Numbered from the stretch's first letter, positions 1-11,442 are shown. The stretch is 64,000 nucleotides of DNA from an uncultured Sphingomonadales bacterium (GCA_903821605.1 CAIJLZ010000004.1:62001-126000); one strand, 5' to 3'. The notes: a model not told the origin generated them from the sequence alone. Translations and numbers: made by a program.

Positions 1-172
1 CTTCCGCCTTGACTGATTCGAAGGGCAGCGGCTGCTTCGACTTGAGCACCGGCTCCGGCATCCATGCGCCACCGCAGTTGATGCAGGTGACGGGATCGTC
101 CTTGCCGAGGTCATAGAAGCGGGTAGCGCATTTCGGGCAAGTGCGCTTGGTGCCCCATTCTGCCTTGATCAC
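1..172 (-). CDS. FYDLN-domain zinc-ribbon protein (TIGR02300-like), 5' part only
   Basis: Read leftward from a GTG at 172 and cut by the window edge, so 57 codons are visible. The peptide begins (M)IKAEWGTKRTCPKC, continues with the FYDLGKDDP stretch and has a second CINCG pair. Two CxxC pairs around an FYDLN-like core are typical of the small acidic TIGR02300 family, common in alphaproteobacteria and of unknown function. GTG was chosen because the family usually starts just before KAEWGTKR and no ATG lies in frame close upstream. It diverges from aroA across about 137 bp. Confidence 0.8.
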   Translation of the reverse strand, partial: MIKAEWGTKRTCPKCATRFYDLGKDDPVTCINCGGAWMPEPVLKSKQPLPFESVKAE

Positions 173-231
173 GATGTGGTGAACCTTTCGCTTCGCGATA
201 TTTCGCGGTGAAAATGCTTGGGAGCATCTAG

Positions 232-2273
<2,042 letters not shown>

Positions 2274-2477
2274 AAGCCTCTCCCCGTTTCGGCGTACGGA
2301 CCCTGGTCGCAACCGACCGGACCCTCCGTGCGCCTTTTCGTATTTCCGGTCGGCCACGATTTCGACTCGGTTCAATGGATGCCGTATCAGCATGGGGCTG
2401 GCACGGCACTTCGGCCAAAAGACCTTCGGAACCAACCGAATGGCCGGAATATGACAGAAACAGGAACTTTTGATCCT

Positions 2478-4196
2478 ATGGCAAGCTCGGCAACCCCGAC
2501 ACGCGACGATTTCGCGTCTCTTCTTGAACAATCCCTTGGTGGCAATGACGGCTTTGAAGGCCGTGTCGTCACCGGCACCGTCACCGCCATCGAAAATGAC
2601 ATGGCCATCATCGACGTCGGGCTGAAGTCCGAAGGTCGCGTGGCGCTCCGCGAATTCGCTGCCCCCGGCCAGAAGGCCGAGATCAACGTCGGCGACAAGG
2701 TCGACGTCTATGTCGATCGCGTTGAGAACGTCCATGGCGAAGCAATGCTCAGCCGCGACCGTGCGCGTCGTGAAGAAGCCTGGGACAAGCTGGAAGCTGA
2801 ATTCACCAAGTCGACCCGCGTCGAAGGCGTCATCTTCGGCCGCGTCAAGGGCGGCTTCACCGTTGACCTGAGCGGCGCCGTGGCGTTCCTGCCGGGCAGC
2901 CAGGTGGATATCCGTCCGGTTCGCGACGTGACCCCGCTGATGGACATTCCGCAGCCGTTCCAGATCCTGAAGATGGACCGCAAGCGTGGCAACATCGTCG
3001 TGTCGCGTCGTGCCATCCTCGAAGAGACCCGCGCTGAACAGCGTTCGGGCCTGATGCTCAACCTGCAGGAAGGCCAGATCATCGAAGGCGTCGTCAAGAA
3101 TATCACCGATTATGGTGCGTTCGTTGACCTCGGCGGCATCGATGGCCTGCTGCACGTCACCGACCTCAGCTACAAGCGCATCCAGCATCCGAACGAGGTG
3201 ATCAACATCGGCGACACCGTTCGCGTGCAGATCATCCGCATCAACCGCGACACCCAGCGCATCAGCCTCGGCATGAAGCAGCTGGAAAGCGATCCGTGGG
3301 AAGGCGCCGCCGCCAAATATCCGGTGGGTGGCAAGTTCACCGGCCGCGTCACCAACATCACCGAATATGGTGCCTTTGTGGAGCTCGAAGCGGGCATCGA
3401 AGGTCTGGTGCACGTTTCGGAAATGAGCTGGACCAAGAAGAACGTCCATCCGGGCAAGATCGTTTCGACCAGCCAGGAAGTCGATGTCGTCATCCTCGAA
3501 GTCGACAGCGAAAAGCGTCGCATCTCGCTTGGCCTCAAGCAGGCTCAGACCAATCCGTGGGAAGGCTTTGCCGCTGCCCATCCGGTTGGCTCGGAAGTCG
3601 AAGGCGAAGTCAAGAACGCGACCGAATTCGGCCTGTTCATCGGCCTCGACGGCGATGTGGACGGCATGGTTCACATGTCGGACATCGCTTGGGGCGTGTC
3701 GGGTGAGGAAGCCCTCAACCTGCACCACAAGGGCGAAATGGTGAAGGCGATCGTGCTCGACATCGATGTCGAGAAGGAACGCATCAGCCTCGGCATCAAG
3801 CAGCTTGAACGCGGTGGCGTTTCGGCTGGTGCCGCTGCAAGCGCCGGCTCGGGCTCGGGCGTCAACAAGAACGAAGTCGTCACGGTCACCGTGCTTGAAG
3901 TCCGCGATGGCGGCCTTGAAGTGCAGGTCGGCGACGATGGGGTCACCGGCTTCATCAAGCGTTCGGATCTGGGTCGCGACCGCGACGAACAGCGTCCGGA
4001 ACGTTATCAGGTCGGCCAGAAGTTCGACGCAATGGTGACCGGTTTCGACCGTTCGAAGAAGCCGACCTTCTCGATCAAGGCGATGCAGATCGCCGAAGAG
4101 AAGCAGGCTGTTGCCCAATATGGCTCGTCCGATTCGGGTGCGTCGCTCGGCGACATCCTCGGCGAAGCCCTCAAGGCACGCGGCGACAAGAAGTAA
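2478..4196 (+). CDS. rpsA: 30S ribosomal protein S1
   Basis: Large RNA-binding ribosomal protein that brings mRNA to the 30S subunit. From the ATG at 2478 the product is 572 residues and starts MASSATPTRDDF, the usual sphingomonad N-terminus. An AGGA lies at 2462-2465. In-frame upstream starts at 2451 (MTETGTFDP) and 2328 exist but look like leader sequence. Six S1 (OB-fold) repeats follow each other, the best being the GxVxNITDYGAFVDLGGIDGLLHVTD type in the middle and the near-duplicate in the next repeat. It sits after cmk and ends at a strong hairpin at 4255-4284. Confidence 0.95.
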   Translation: MASSATPTRDDFASLLEQSLGGNDGFEGRVVTGTVTAIENDMAIIDVGLKSEGRVALREFAAPGQKAEINVGDKVDVYVDRVENVHGEAMLSRDRARREEAWDKLEAEFTKSTRVEGVIFGRVKGGFTVDLSGAVAFLPGSQVDIRPVRDVTPLMDIPQPFQILKMDRKRGNIVVSRRAILEETRAEQRSGLMLNLQEGQIIEGVVKNITDYGAFVDLGGIDGLLHVTDLSYKRIQHPNEVINIGDTVRVQIIRINRDTQRISLGMKQLESDPWEGAAAKYPVGGKFTGRVTNITEYGAFVELEAGIEGLVHVSEMSWTKKNVHPGKIVSTSQEVDVVILEVDSEKRRISLGLKQAQTNPWEGFAAAHPVGSEVEGEVKNATEFGLFIGLDGDVDGMVHMSDIAWGVSGEEALNLHHKGEMVKAIVLDIDVEKERISLGIKQLERGGVSAGAAASAGSGSGVNKNEVVTVTVLEVRDGGLEVQVGDDGVTGFIKRSDLGRDRDEQRPERYQVGQKFDAMVTGFDRSKKPTFSIKAMQIAEEKQAVAQYGSSDSGASLGDILGEALKARGDKK

Positions 4197-4254
4197 GATC
4201 AGGTGTGGGAGGGCTTTGGTCCTCCCCGCTGATCCGATTTCACGTCACAAAAAA

Positions 4255-4284
4255 GGGGCCGTCCGGATCTCTCCGGGCGGCCCC
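4255..4284. terminator. Bidirectional intrinsic terminator between rpsA and the cytochrome c gene
   Basis: GGGGCCGTCCGG at 4255-4266 pairs with CCGGGCGGCCCC at 4273-4284 (12 bp, one G-U), with a 6-nt loop. A run of A's on the left (to 4254) becomes a U-tract for leftward transcription, while TTGCTTGTT follows on the right. It ends rpsA (rightward) and the cytochrome gene (leftward). Confidence 0.85.
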
Positions 4285-4325
4285 TTGCTTGTTGGGCCGC
4301 GGTGATCACCCGCGGCCATGATCGA

Positions 4326-4694
4326 TTATTTCAGCGACAATAGGTAATTCGCCAGTTCGGTCGCCTTGGCCGGATCCTTGATCCCGCCAAATGCCATGCG
4401 GGTACCCGGCACGGCCCCTTGTGGATTCGAAATAAACGCCACCAGCTTGGCGCGGTCCCATTTATATCCGGCAGCCTTCATCGCCGGGGAATAAGCGAAG
4501 CCGGCTGCCGTGCCAGCTTTACGGCCACCAACGGCCCAGAGGTTCGGACCGATCACGGCGCGGCCGGTCGGGCTAACCTGATGGCAAGCGGCGCAAACCG
4601 CAAATGTCGCGGGCTTGGGCAACGGCGCGGCCGCAGCAAGCGAGGGCATGGTGGCAACTGCCGCCACCAACAGAGACAGGTGGAGAGGCTTCAT
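4326..4694 (-). CDS. Periplasmic class I c-type cytochrome
   Basis: Small electron carrier of 122 residues with an N-terminal signal peptide (about 1-23, ending LAAAA), a heme-binding C34-A-A-C37-H38 and a plausible methionine axial ligand at M100 in GTRMAF. The fold looks like mitochondrial-type cytochrome c/c2. The start at 4694 is an ATG preceded by GAAGGA; a TTG directly before it would add one residue. It lies against the local gene direction between rpsA and ihfB, and shares its 3' terminator with rpsA. Its redox partner cannot be read from context. Confidence 0.9.
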   Translation of the reverse strand: MKPLHLSLLVAAVATMPSLAAAAPLPKPATFAVCAACHQVSPTGRAVIGPNLWAVGGRKAGTAAGFAYSPAMKAAGYKWDRAKLVAFISNPQGAVPGTRMAFGGIKDPAKATELANYLLSLK

Positions 4695-4955
4695 CAACGC
4701 AATCCTTCGATGAATGGAGGGAACACAGACGCAACCATATTCTTATGTAACCCAATTCAAAGACTTTTCACCGTTAATAGGGGTCTTTTCCTATTGAAAC
4801 CGAGACGCATTTTCCGGCATTAGGCGATTTGTGGCGAAAGAGAACGACTTTTCTCTCCCGTCGGTTCGCGTATCCGTGTCGGGTCTGATAACTGCCTTTC
4901 GCTGAATGGCAGATGACGACCCGGTGTTGATCCTTTCGAATTTCGGGAGACTCTG

Positions 4956-5234
4956 ATGATCCGGTCTGAACTTGTCGAATTGCTGGTGCGTCAAAATCCG
5001 CATCTGCGCCTGCAGGAGGCGGATCGGATTGTAGCGACGATCCTTGACTCCATTGTTGATCAATTGGCTGAAGGTGGTCGCGTCGAACTGCGAGGTTTTG
5101 GCGCTTTCTCGACCCGCGACCGCGACGCGCGCGAGGGCCGCAATCCGCGGACCGGGGAAACCGTGGCCGTGGCGGCCAAGCGCGTGCCGCATTTCAAACC
5201 GGGCAAGGAACTGCGCATTCGCCTCAACCCATAA
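4956..5234 (+). CDS. ihfB: Integration host factor beta subunit / HU-family DNA-bending protein
   Basis: Sequence-guided DNA-bending protein, half of the IHF heterodimer. The 92-residue product begins [17 protein letters not shown] and carries the arm motif R62-N63-P64-R-T-G-E, whose proline intercalates DNA, then a basic C-terminus ([13 protein letters not shown]). Its position downstream of rpsA is the usual one for ihfB. GGGAGA lies 9 nt upstream of the ATG. IHF beta is favoured over HU by the neighbourhood. Confidence 0.92.
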   Translation: MIRSELVELLVRQNPHLRLQEADRIVATILDSIVDQLAEGGRVELRGFGAFSTRDRDAREGRNPRTGETVAVAAKRVPHFKPGKELRIRLNP

Positions 5235-5529
5235 ACGGACTAGAGGTTGGCGGCCACGATGGTGCCGCCAACCCCTTAAAACTGTCCCTGAATCAGGTGG
5301 CAATAGGCGAGTTGGATAGCCGCGCGGTTCCCTTTATTAACCTGCCGCTGTTTCGTTCTGTTTTGAAACAATTTTACTGAACAGATGGATTATTCTTACG
5401 TCCATATTGAACACACATTTTACCCCTAACAGCTTATATTCATTGAATTAGGGGATATGTTCATCCCCTTGATCGGCCCGGGCGTTAATTTCCTTGGTCG
5501 TTCATTATTTGAAGAAGGGACTGTTCAAG

Positions 5530-6027
5530 ATGATGTTGAGAATCCGATCTGCAATGCTCGTGACGGCTGCGCTTGCCGCCGGTCTGCTCTCCCATGGGGC
5601 AGCCCAGGCCGCGTCAACCACGGCCAAGGCCAACGCAACCATCCTCGCCCCGCTGAGCATCTCCAACACACAAGGGTTGAATTTCGGCAGCATCCTTCCC
5701 GGTACGACTGCAGGCACGGTCTCGGTTTCGGCACTAAGTGCGCGCAATTGCAGCTCTTTGGTCTGCTCCGGCAATGCCTTCGCGGCCGCCTTTACCGTGA
5801 TCTCGGACAGCTCGGCTGAAACCGTCGTCACCGTCGATAATTCTGTCGATATCTCGAGTGATTCGGGCGGCAGCATGACCGTGACGCTGCTTCCCAGTGC
5901 CACGACGCTGAGCCTTACATCCGGCACGACCAGCACGCTGACCGTTGGTGGCAGCCTCGCTGTCGGCGCGTCGCAGAAAACCGGCTCCTATACCGGCACC
6001 TTCTCTGTGTCGGTCGATTATAATTAA
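5530..6027 (+). CDS. DUF4402 domain protein, probable secreted pilin-like subunit
   Basis: Exported protein of 165 residues from the ATG at 5530 (GAAGAAGGG lies about 12 nt upstream). The signal peptide covers about residues 1-27 and ends GAAQA. The mature part is Ser/Thr/Gly-rich beta-strand sequence with the phrases LSISNTQGLNFGSILPG and a C-terminal GSYTGTFSVSVDYN, as in DUF4402 proteins. It has one Cys pair in its middle (NCSSLVC). The following genes encode a PapD-like chaperone and an usher-like porin, so this is most simply the structural subunit. No polymer is proven. Confidence 0.85.
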   Translation: MMLRIRSAMLVTAALAAGLLSHGAAQAASTTAKANATILAPLSISNTQGLNFGSILPGTTAGTVSVSALSARNCSSLVCSGNAFAAAFTVISDSSAETVVTVDNSVDISSDSGGSMTVTLLPSATTLSLTSGTTSTLTVGGSLAVGASQKTGSYTGTFSVSVDYN

Positions 6028-6048
6028 TGACCCTCGCGTGTCTGTCGG

Positions 6049-6077
6049 GGGTGCAGCCTTCTGCCATGGCTGCACCC
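6049..6077 (+). terminator. Intergenic hairpin after the DUF4402 gene
   Basis: GGGTGCAGCC at 6049-6058 and GGCTGCACCC at 6068-6077 form a perfect 10-bp stem with a 9-nt loop, followed by TTGGCATATTT. The weak U-tract suggests partial termination or a 3'-end stabiliser, so that the subunit could be made in excess over chaperone and usher. Confidence 0.6.
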
Positions 6078-6235
6078 TTGGCATATTTGCACATTTCGCC
6101 CACGCTGATGTGCGATGGTCATATGTCCATTCAGGACTGTTCCGACCATTATTGTTAGAAATTCATCGATTAGGTGTAGCGCATCACAACAAGAATGCGG
6201 CCTAGGCTGCTGTTCGTTTTGAGTAGGTATGCGTC

Positions 6236-7054
6236 ATGTTCACGGCCCGGCTGGTGCAGGGATTATTACTGTCGGCCCTGATGGGCTTGGCAGCGGTCTC
6301 AACAGCCGAGGCAAGTGGTGATCTGCTGGTGGCCCCGACTCGGGTCGTCCTGACCAATACGCGCAGCAGCGAGGTGGTGCTCAGCAACACCGGTTCGGAA
6401 ATAACGGTCTACCGCATCTCGCTCGAATTACGCCGCATGCGGCCTGATGGGCAGCTTGATAAAATCCCATCCCCCAATGCCGCCGAACAGCTTGCCCTGT
6501 CTTTGGTCAGCTACGCACCCCGGCGTGTGGCCATCGGGCCGGGCCAAACTCAAACCGTCCGGATCGGCATGCGGCCTCCCGCGGGGTTGGCGGATGGGGA
6601 ATATCGCGTCCATCTGACGTTTCGCGCCGTTCCACAGATCGCCGATAATCAAGAACCCGCAGCAGACGGCGGCTTGGGAATTAAGCTCACCCCGATATTC
6701 GGCGTGTCCATCCCGGTCATCTTCCGCGTTGGCCAGACTCAAGCCGATGTCACCATTCCCCATGCCAAATTAATCCGCAATCCAGATGGCCGGACAGCGG
6801 TTTCTTTTACGCTCCACCGTCAGGGAAATGCGTCGGTCTATGGCGACGCCCTGCTGTTTCGTAGCGGCCAGCAAAAGCCGCTGGCCCAAAAACGAGGCAT
6901 CGCGGTCTATCCTGAAGTCAGCGACCGGGAATTGAACATGCTATTGCCGGAGGAGTTCAAATTGAGCGACGGCACGCGACTACAACTGCGCTATATCTCG
7001 CATGAGACAGGCGGCGAGCGAATTCTTGCCGAAACGGAGTTGGGCCTCAACTGA
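6236..7054 (+). CDS. Periplasmic fimbrial-type (PapD-like) chaperone
   Basis: Likely binds and caps the preceding DUF4402 subunit in the periplasm. The 272-residue protein has a signal peptide (about 1-27, ending STAEA), then an immunoglobulin-like domain starting DLLVAPTRVVLTNTRSSEVV with the NTGSEITVYRISLEL strand, and PRRVAIGPGQTQTVRI, which match the first domain of pilus chaperones. A second beta domain follows to LRYISHETGGERIL. GAGTAGG precedes the ATG. It is 26 bp ahead of the usher gene and surely co-transcribed with it. Confidence 0.85.
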   Translation: MFTARLVQGLLLSALMGLAAVSTAEASGDLLVAPTRVVLTNTRSSEVVLSNTGSEITVYRISLELRRMRPDGQLDKIPSPNAAEQLALSLVSYAPRRVAIGPGQTQTVRIGMRPPAGLADGEYRVHLTFRAVPQIADNQEPAADGGLGIKLTPIFGVSIPVIFRVGQTQADVTIPHAKLIRNPDGRTAVSFTLHRQGNASVYGDALLFRSGQQKPLAQKRGIAVYPEVSDRELNMLLPEEFKLSDGTRLQLRYISHETGGERILAETELGLN

Positions 7055-7080
7055 GGTCCAACTCCAAGGCCTGATCATCA

Positions 7081-9744
7081 ATGCCCCCCGCCTCTTATGC
7101 GCGCAGCCGATGGCGGCCACTGGCCGCTTCGCTCGTGTTGATATCCACCGCCCCCCATCAGGCCATGGCCGCCAGTCATTGGCAACCGAACGACGATGAC
7201 AGCCTATTGCTTGAAGCCCAACTCGGCCAATATCGGCTCGGCGATGGGATCAGAGGATATCGCAAGCCCGACTCCATCTGTCTCGACCTCGGCGATTTGA
7301 TCGGCACGCTTGATCTCGCGTTACAACTCGATCTGGCGCGGGGGCGGGCTGAGGGTTGGGCTTTTCAAACATCGCATCGCATCTTGATCGACCGCCAACG
7401 GCAGATGGTGACGATTGAGAATGTGCCACAGCCACTGGAGCCGGACACGCTGATCGATACGCCCGAAGGGTGGTGTGTCGATCATATGGCTGCGGGTCGC
7501 TGGTTGGGTATCGAATTGCTGCCCGATCTCACCAATGCCGTCATCACGATCAAATCCGCCGAGAAATTGCCAATCGAAAAAGCACTCGAACGCCAGGCGC
7601 GCGATGCCAGTTTTCGCCCGCCCGACAAAGTCGATCTCCAGGCCCTGCCGCAGATCGAAGAGCCCTATCGGCTATGGCGTCCCCCGGTCGTCGATATCGC
7701 CGCCGCACTGAAGGCGATGGACAGCGGCACGGGGACGCAGCGGGTGCAGCGGAGTTTCGATATATATGCGGCTGGCGAAGCATTGCAGCTCAGCACCGAT
7801 CTGCGGCTCGCCACCAATAGCAAAGGGCGACCGACAGCGCTGCGGATCAAAGGCTATCGTAACGACGCGAAATCGCAATTGCTGGGAGATTTTCTCGCCA
7901 GCTCGGCGGCGATCGGGGACATCACCTCTTATTCCTCATCACTCGTGGCACAGGGTACATCGGGACGCGGCATCGCCGCGACCAATCGCCCGATTGATCA
8001 ACCAGATGTGTTCGACCGAACAAGTTTACGTGGCGAATTACCGCAAGGATGGGATGCCGAACTCTATCGCAATGATCAGCTGTTGCAGGTGACACAGCCC
8101 ACCGCCGACGGCCGTTACGAATTTGTCGATATCCCGCTGCTTTTTGGGTTTAACCGTCTCGAAGTCGTGCTCTACGGCCCGCAAGGCCAGATCAGGCGGG
8201 AACGCAAGCTGTTCAACATCGGCCGCAACATGGTGTCGCCCGGCAAGCTGCGATATGCCCTGAGCCTGTCACAGGACAATCACAGCCTCATCCCGCTCAC
8301 CACGGCACCGACCTACCGCAATGACGGCTGGCGCATGTCTGCCGCATTCGAGACGGGGCTCGACACCCGCACCAATGCCTTGCTTCAGCTCCACAGCTTC
8401 GAAATTGATGAAAAGCGATATCATTTTATTGAGGGTGGCCTGCGCCGTTCGCTTGGCCCCATGCTGCTGGACATGTCCGGCACGATAGAAGGCGACGCTG
8501 GCCATGCCGCCAGCGCAAAACTGGTCGGCGCGATCGGGCGCACCAGCATCGCCCTGGAATCGATCCTGTCGCACCACATCACGACCGACCGGATCGATAG
8601 CGATATGACCGGCAAACATAGTCTGGCGATTGATCCGAGTATCAAAATCGGAGGTGAGCGCATCTCCTTTCGGCTGGAGGCGCTCTATACGACTTATGCA
8701 ATCAGCAATGATCAGATTGAATTCAGGCCACGTGCCAGCGCCAGGCTATTTGGCCTGAACGTCACCAACCAATGGCAATTTTACCGCACCATCAACCCTT
8801 ATGGACCCGATCCGGCCCTGATCAGCCGCTCCTCGTTGCTCGTCAGCGGGCGTCTTGGCCCAATACGGTTGCGCGGCGAAGGCCGGTGGCAATTTTCTGG
8901 TGGCAGCAACGGCTTTGAAGGCGCCACCGTCGTCGGCGAATGGAGTCCCGATGAACGTCAGGGCTGGCGCAGCCAGATCGATTATGATCGCGAGTCCACC
9001 GCCGCCAGCCTCAGCATTGGCTATATTCGGCGCCTCGATCCCATCGCCCTGTCCACCACCGCCAGCATGACATCTCATGGCGCGGCCACTTTCTCCGTAA
9101 ACGTCTCTTTCAGCCTGAGTCCGGATCCGACGCGGGGCAGCATGAGGATGACTTCCGCACGACAGACACTGACCGGGCGCGTCATCACCCACGTGTTCCG
9201 CGATCTCAATGGCGACGGCCTTTATCAACCCGGAGAACCGCCCGAGCCCAATGTCGAGCTAACGGTCGGGCAGGTCCAGACCGACATTTCCACCAATGCG
9301 CAGGGCGTGGCGCTGCTCGATAATCTCAAACCATTTCGCCCAAATATCATCGGGATCAACACCGGCTCGATCGATGACCCCCTGGTTCGCCCCGCGATCC
9401 CCGGCACAGTGCTGATCTCTCGACCGGGCCTGTCTTCAAGGTTGAACATCCCGCTCGCCGGGGCAAGCCAGATTGATGGCACCTTACGCCGGCCTGATGG
9501 CCGCGCACTCGCCGGTTTGGGACTGGAATTGGTCGATGCGCATGGTCGGGTGCGCGCCACAACCCGAACCGAGTTCGACGGCTTTTTCCTGTTTGAAGCG
9601 GTGCCCAGCGATCAATATCGGCTGCGCATATCTCCACGTGAAACATCAGCCAAGCTGACGATCAACGCCTTGGCCGCCATTCCCGTCGGCCATGATCCAG
9701 CGTCGATCCATCTCGGCAACATCGACACGGAAAATGCCCGGTGA
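7081..9744 (+). CDS. Usher-like outer-membrane protein with C-terminal carboxypeptidase-regulatory-like domains
   Basis: Predicted outer-membrane pore for export and assembly of the DUF4402 subunit. The 887-residue protein has a signal peptide (about 1-30, ending HQAMA), a mostly beta middle, and the phrase NRLEVVLYGPQGQIRRERKL typical of usher-like proteins. From about residue 706 an SdrD-B/CNA-B-type segment DLNGDGLYQPGEPPEPNVEL begins, followed by a second small domain (DGRALAGLGLELVD). It ends 4 bp before the oppositely oriented parB stop. It is divergent from the classical FimD type, so the function is inferred from context as much as from sequence. Confidence 0.75.
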   Translation: MPPASYARSRWRPLAASLVLISTAPHQAMAASHWQPNDDDSLLLEAQLGQYRLGDGIRGYRKPDSICLDLGDLIGTLDLALQLDLARGRAEGWAFQTSHRILIDRQRQMVTIENVPQPLEPDTLIDTPEGWCVDHMAAGRWLGIELLPDLTNAVITIKSAEKLPIEKALERQARDASFRPPDKVDLQALPQIEEPYRLWRPPVVDIAAALKAMDSGTGTQRVQRSFDIYAAGEALQLSTDLRLATNSKGRPTALRIKGYRNDAKSQLLGDFLASSAAIGDITSYSSSLVAQGTSGRGIAATNRPIDQPDVFDRTSLRGELPQGWDAELYRNDQLLQVTQPTADGRYEFVDIPLLFGFNRLEVVLYGPQGQIRRERKLFNIGRNMVSPGKLRYALSLSQDNHSLIPLTTAPTYRNDGWRMSAAFETGLDTRTNALLQLHSFEIDEKRYHFIEGGLRRSLGPMLLDMSGTIEGDAGHAASAKLVGAIGRTSIALESILSHHITTDRIDSDMTGKHSLAIDPSIKIGGERISFRLEALYTTYAISNDQIEFRPRASARLFGLNVTNQWQFYRTINPYGPDPALISRSSLLVSGRLGPIRLRGEGRWQFSGGSNGFEGATVVGEWSPDERQGWRSQIDYDRESTAASLSIGYIRRLDPIALSTTASMTSHGAATFSVNVSFSLSPDPTRGSMRMTSARQTLTGRVITHVFRDLNGDGLYQPGEPPEPNVELTVGQVQTDISTNAQGVALLDNLKPFRPNIIGINTGSIDDPLVRPAIPGTVLISRPGLSSRLNIPLAGASQIDGTLRRPDGRALAGLGLELVDAHGRVRATTRTEFDGFFLFEAVPSDQYRLRISPRETSAKLTINALAAIPVGHDPASIHLGNIDTENAR
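9630..9645. promoter_or_regulatory. Degenerate parS-like site inside the usher gene
   Basis: The core CACGTG and the full right arm AAACA of the parS palindrome are present, but the left arm matches at only one of five positions (12 of 16 overall). It may be chance or a weak ParB site. Confidence 0.25.
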
Positions 9745-9748
9745 GAAT

Positions 9749-10666
9749 TCAGATTCGTTCGCCGCTTAGCCGCTGGCAAATCATGTCGAGCTGATCCAGC
9801 GACGAATAACCCAGCGTCACCGCCCCGCTTTGCCCCTTATGTTGGATCGTCACCTTAAGGCCGATCAAATCGCCCAATTGACGCTCCAACAGGGCAATAT
9901 CGGCATCCGCGCCCATCATCTCGCGCTCACGTGGCGGCGCCTTGGCCTGACGATTGCCGCCGGGGCGCGAGGTGCGCGCCAAATCCTCGGTATCGCGCAC
10001 CGACAAACCGCGTTCGATCACGGTGTCAGCCAAGGCAATCGGATCGGGCGTGTTGATCAAGGCGCGGGCATGGCCCATGGTCAAACGGCCATTGACGAGA
10101 TGGTCACGCACCGGTGCCGGCAAATCAAGCAGGCGCACAAGATTGGCGATATGGCTGCGTGACTTGTGAACCAATCGGCCCAGCGCATCCTGACTATGAC
10201 CGAAATCACGCATCAGCCGGTGATAGGCCTCGGCTTCCTCGATAACGTTCAGATCCTCGCGCTGGATGTTCTCGACCAACGCAATTTCGAGCGTTTCTGC
10301 ATCGTTGAAATCCCGGATGATGACCGGGACTTCATGCAACTGGGCCCGCTGCGCCGCGCGCCACCGCCGCTCCCCCGCGACAATCTGATATTTGCCATGG
10401 AACGGGCGGACAACAATCGGCTGGATCACCCCCCGCGCAGCAATCGACTGCGCCAACTCGCCCAGCGCGTCTTCGTCGAAATGACGGCGCGGCTGATCGG
10501 GATGGGGGGCCAGATCGATGACCGAAACGAACCGGATGCCGGGTGCGGTCGATCCGCTTTCAGGCGCAGATAAGGGAGCCTCACGCTGGACTTCGCCCAT
10601 CAGCGCGGACAAGCCACGGCCAAGGCCAATCGGGCGCTTGCGGATCGGTTGGCCAGTCTCGCTCAT
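9749..10666 (-). CDS. parB: Chromosome-partitioning protein ParB
   Basis: CTP-dependent clamp that loads at parS and organises the origin region. The 305-residue protein shows the N-terminal LGRGLSALMGE patch, the HPDQPRRHFDE box, the GERRWRAAQRA catalytic/CTP-binding motif, a KSRSHIANLVRLL helix-turn-helix and a C-terminal dimerisation domain ending LDMICQRLSGERI. Its start overlaps the parA stop by 4 bp. parS sites lie 1.4 and 3.4 kb upstream in the same operon. Confidence 0.96.
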   Translation of the reverse strand: MSETGQPIRKRPIGLGRGLSALMGEVQREAPLSAPESGSTAPGIRFVSVIDLAPHPDQPRRHFDEDALGELAQSIAARGVIQPIVVRPFHGKYQIVAGERRWRAAQRAQLHEVPVIIRDFNDAETLEIALVENIQREDLNVIEEAEAYHRLMRDFGHSQDALGRLVHKSRSHIANLVRLLDLPAPVRDHLVNGRLTMGHARALINTPDPIALADTVIERGLSVRDTEDLARTSRPGGNRQAKAPPREREMMGADADIALLERQLGDLIGLKVTIQHKGQSGAVTLGYSSLDQLDMICQRLSGERI

Positions 10667-11442
10667 GCGGCCACCGCCAAACGCCCGAGGCGCGGCAAAA
10701 TTTCACGGGCAAGCTTCATATAGGCCTCCGATCCGCTGCAGCGGACGTCATAAATCAATGCGGGCAAGCCGTGGCTTGGCGCTTCGGATAAGCGAACATT
10801 ACGCGGGATCACCGTCTCAAACACCAGATCGCCCAAACAGGCGCGGACATCCTGCGCGACTTGTTCAGACAGGCGATTGCGCCGGTCGAACATCGTCAAC
10901 GCCACGCCGATAATACCCAGATTGGGGTTGAACCGGGCCCGCACCCGCTCCACCGTCTGCAACAACTGGCTTAACCCCTCCAACGCGAAAAACTCGCATT
11001 GCAACGGAACCAGCAGGGACTCCGCCGCGATCAACGCGTTCATCGTCAAGAGACCAAGCGACGGCGGGCAATCGATCAGGCAGACATCCCAGCGGTCGTC
11101 CACATTTTCCAGCGCTGCCGACAGGCGGTGCACACGATTTTCGGATTCGACCAACTCGATTTCAGCGCCCGACAAATCCACCGTGGCCGGGACCAGATCA
11201 AGCATGGGGACGCGGGTCGTGATCACCGCATCATCAAGGCTGCACAAGCCCGTCAGCAATTCGTAACTGCTGTTGAGCCGCTCTCCGGGTGAAACCCCTA
11301 AGCCGGTGGAGGCATTGCCCTGCGGATCAAGATCGATCAGCAACACCCGACGCCCAATCGCCGCCAACGCCGTCGCCAGATTGATCGCCGTGGTGGTTTT
11401 ACCCACCCCGCCCTTCTGGTTTGCGATTGCAATTGTCATCAT
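10663..11442 (-). CDS. parA: Chromosome-partitioning ATPase ParA
   Basis: Walker-type ATPase that binds DNA non-specifically and moves ParB-parS complexes. The 259-residue protein starts MMTIAIANQKGGVGKTTTAI with the deviant Walker A motif, has LLIDLDPQGNASTGLG and the CLIDCPPSLGLLT Walker B segment. Second in-frame ATG one codon in. Coupled by 4-bp overlaps to rsmG upstream and parB downstream. Confidence 0.96.
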   Translation of the reverse strand: MMTIAIANQKGGVGKTTTAINLATALAAIGRRVLLIDLDPQGNASTGLGVSPGERLNSSYELLTGLCSLDDAVITTRVPMLDLVPATVDLSGAEIELVESENRVHRLSAALENVDDRWDVCLIDCPPSLGLLTMNALIAAESLLVPLQCEFFALEGLSQLLQTVERVRARFNPNLGIIGVALTMFDRRNRLSEQVAQDVRACLGDLVFETVIPRNVRLSEAPSHGLPALIYDVRCSGSEAYMKLAREILPRLGRLAVAA

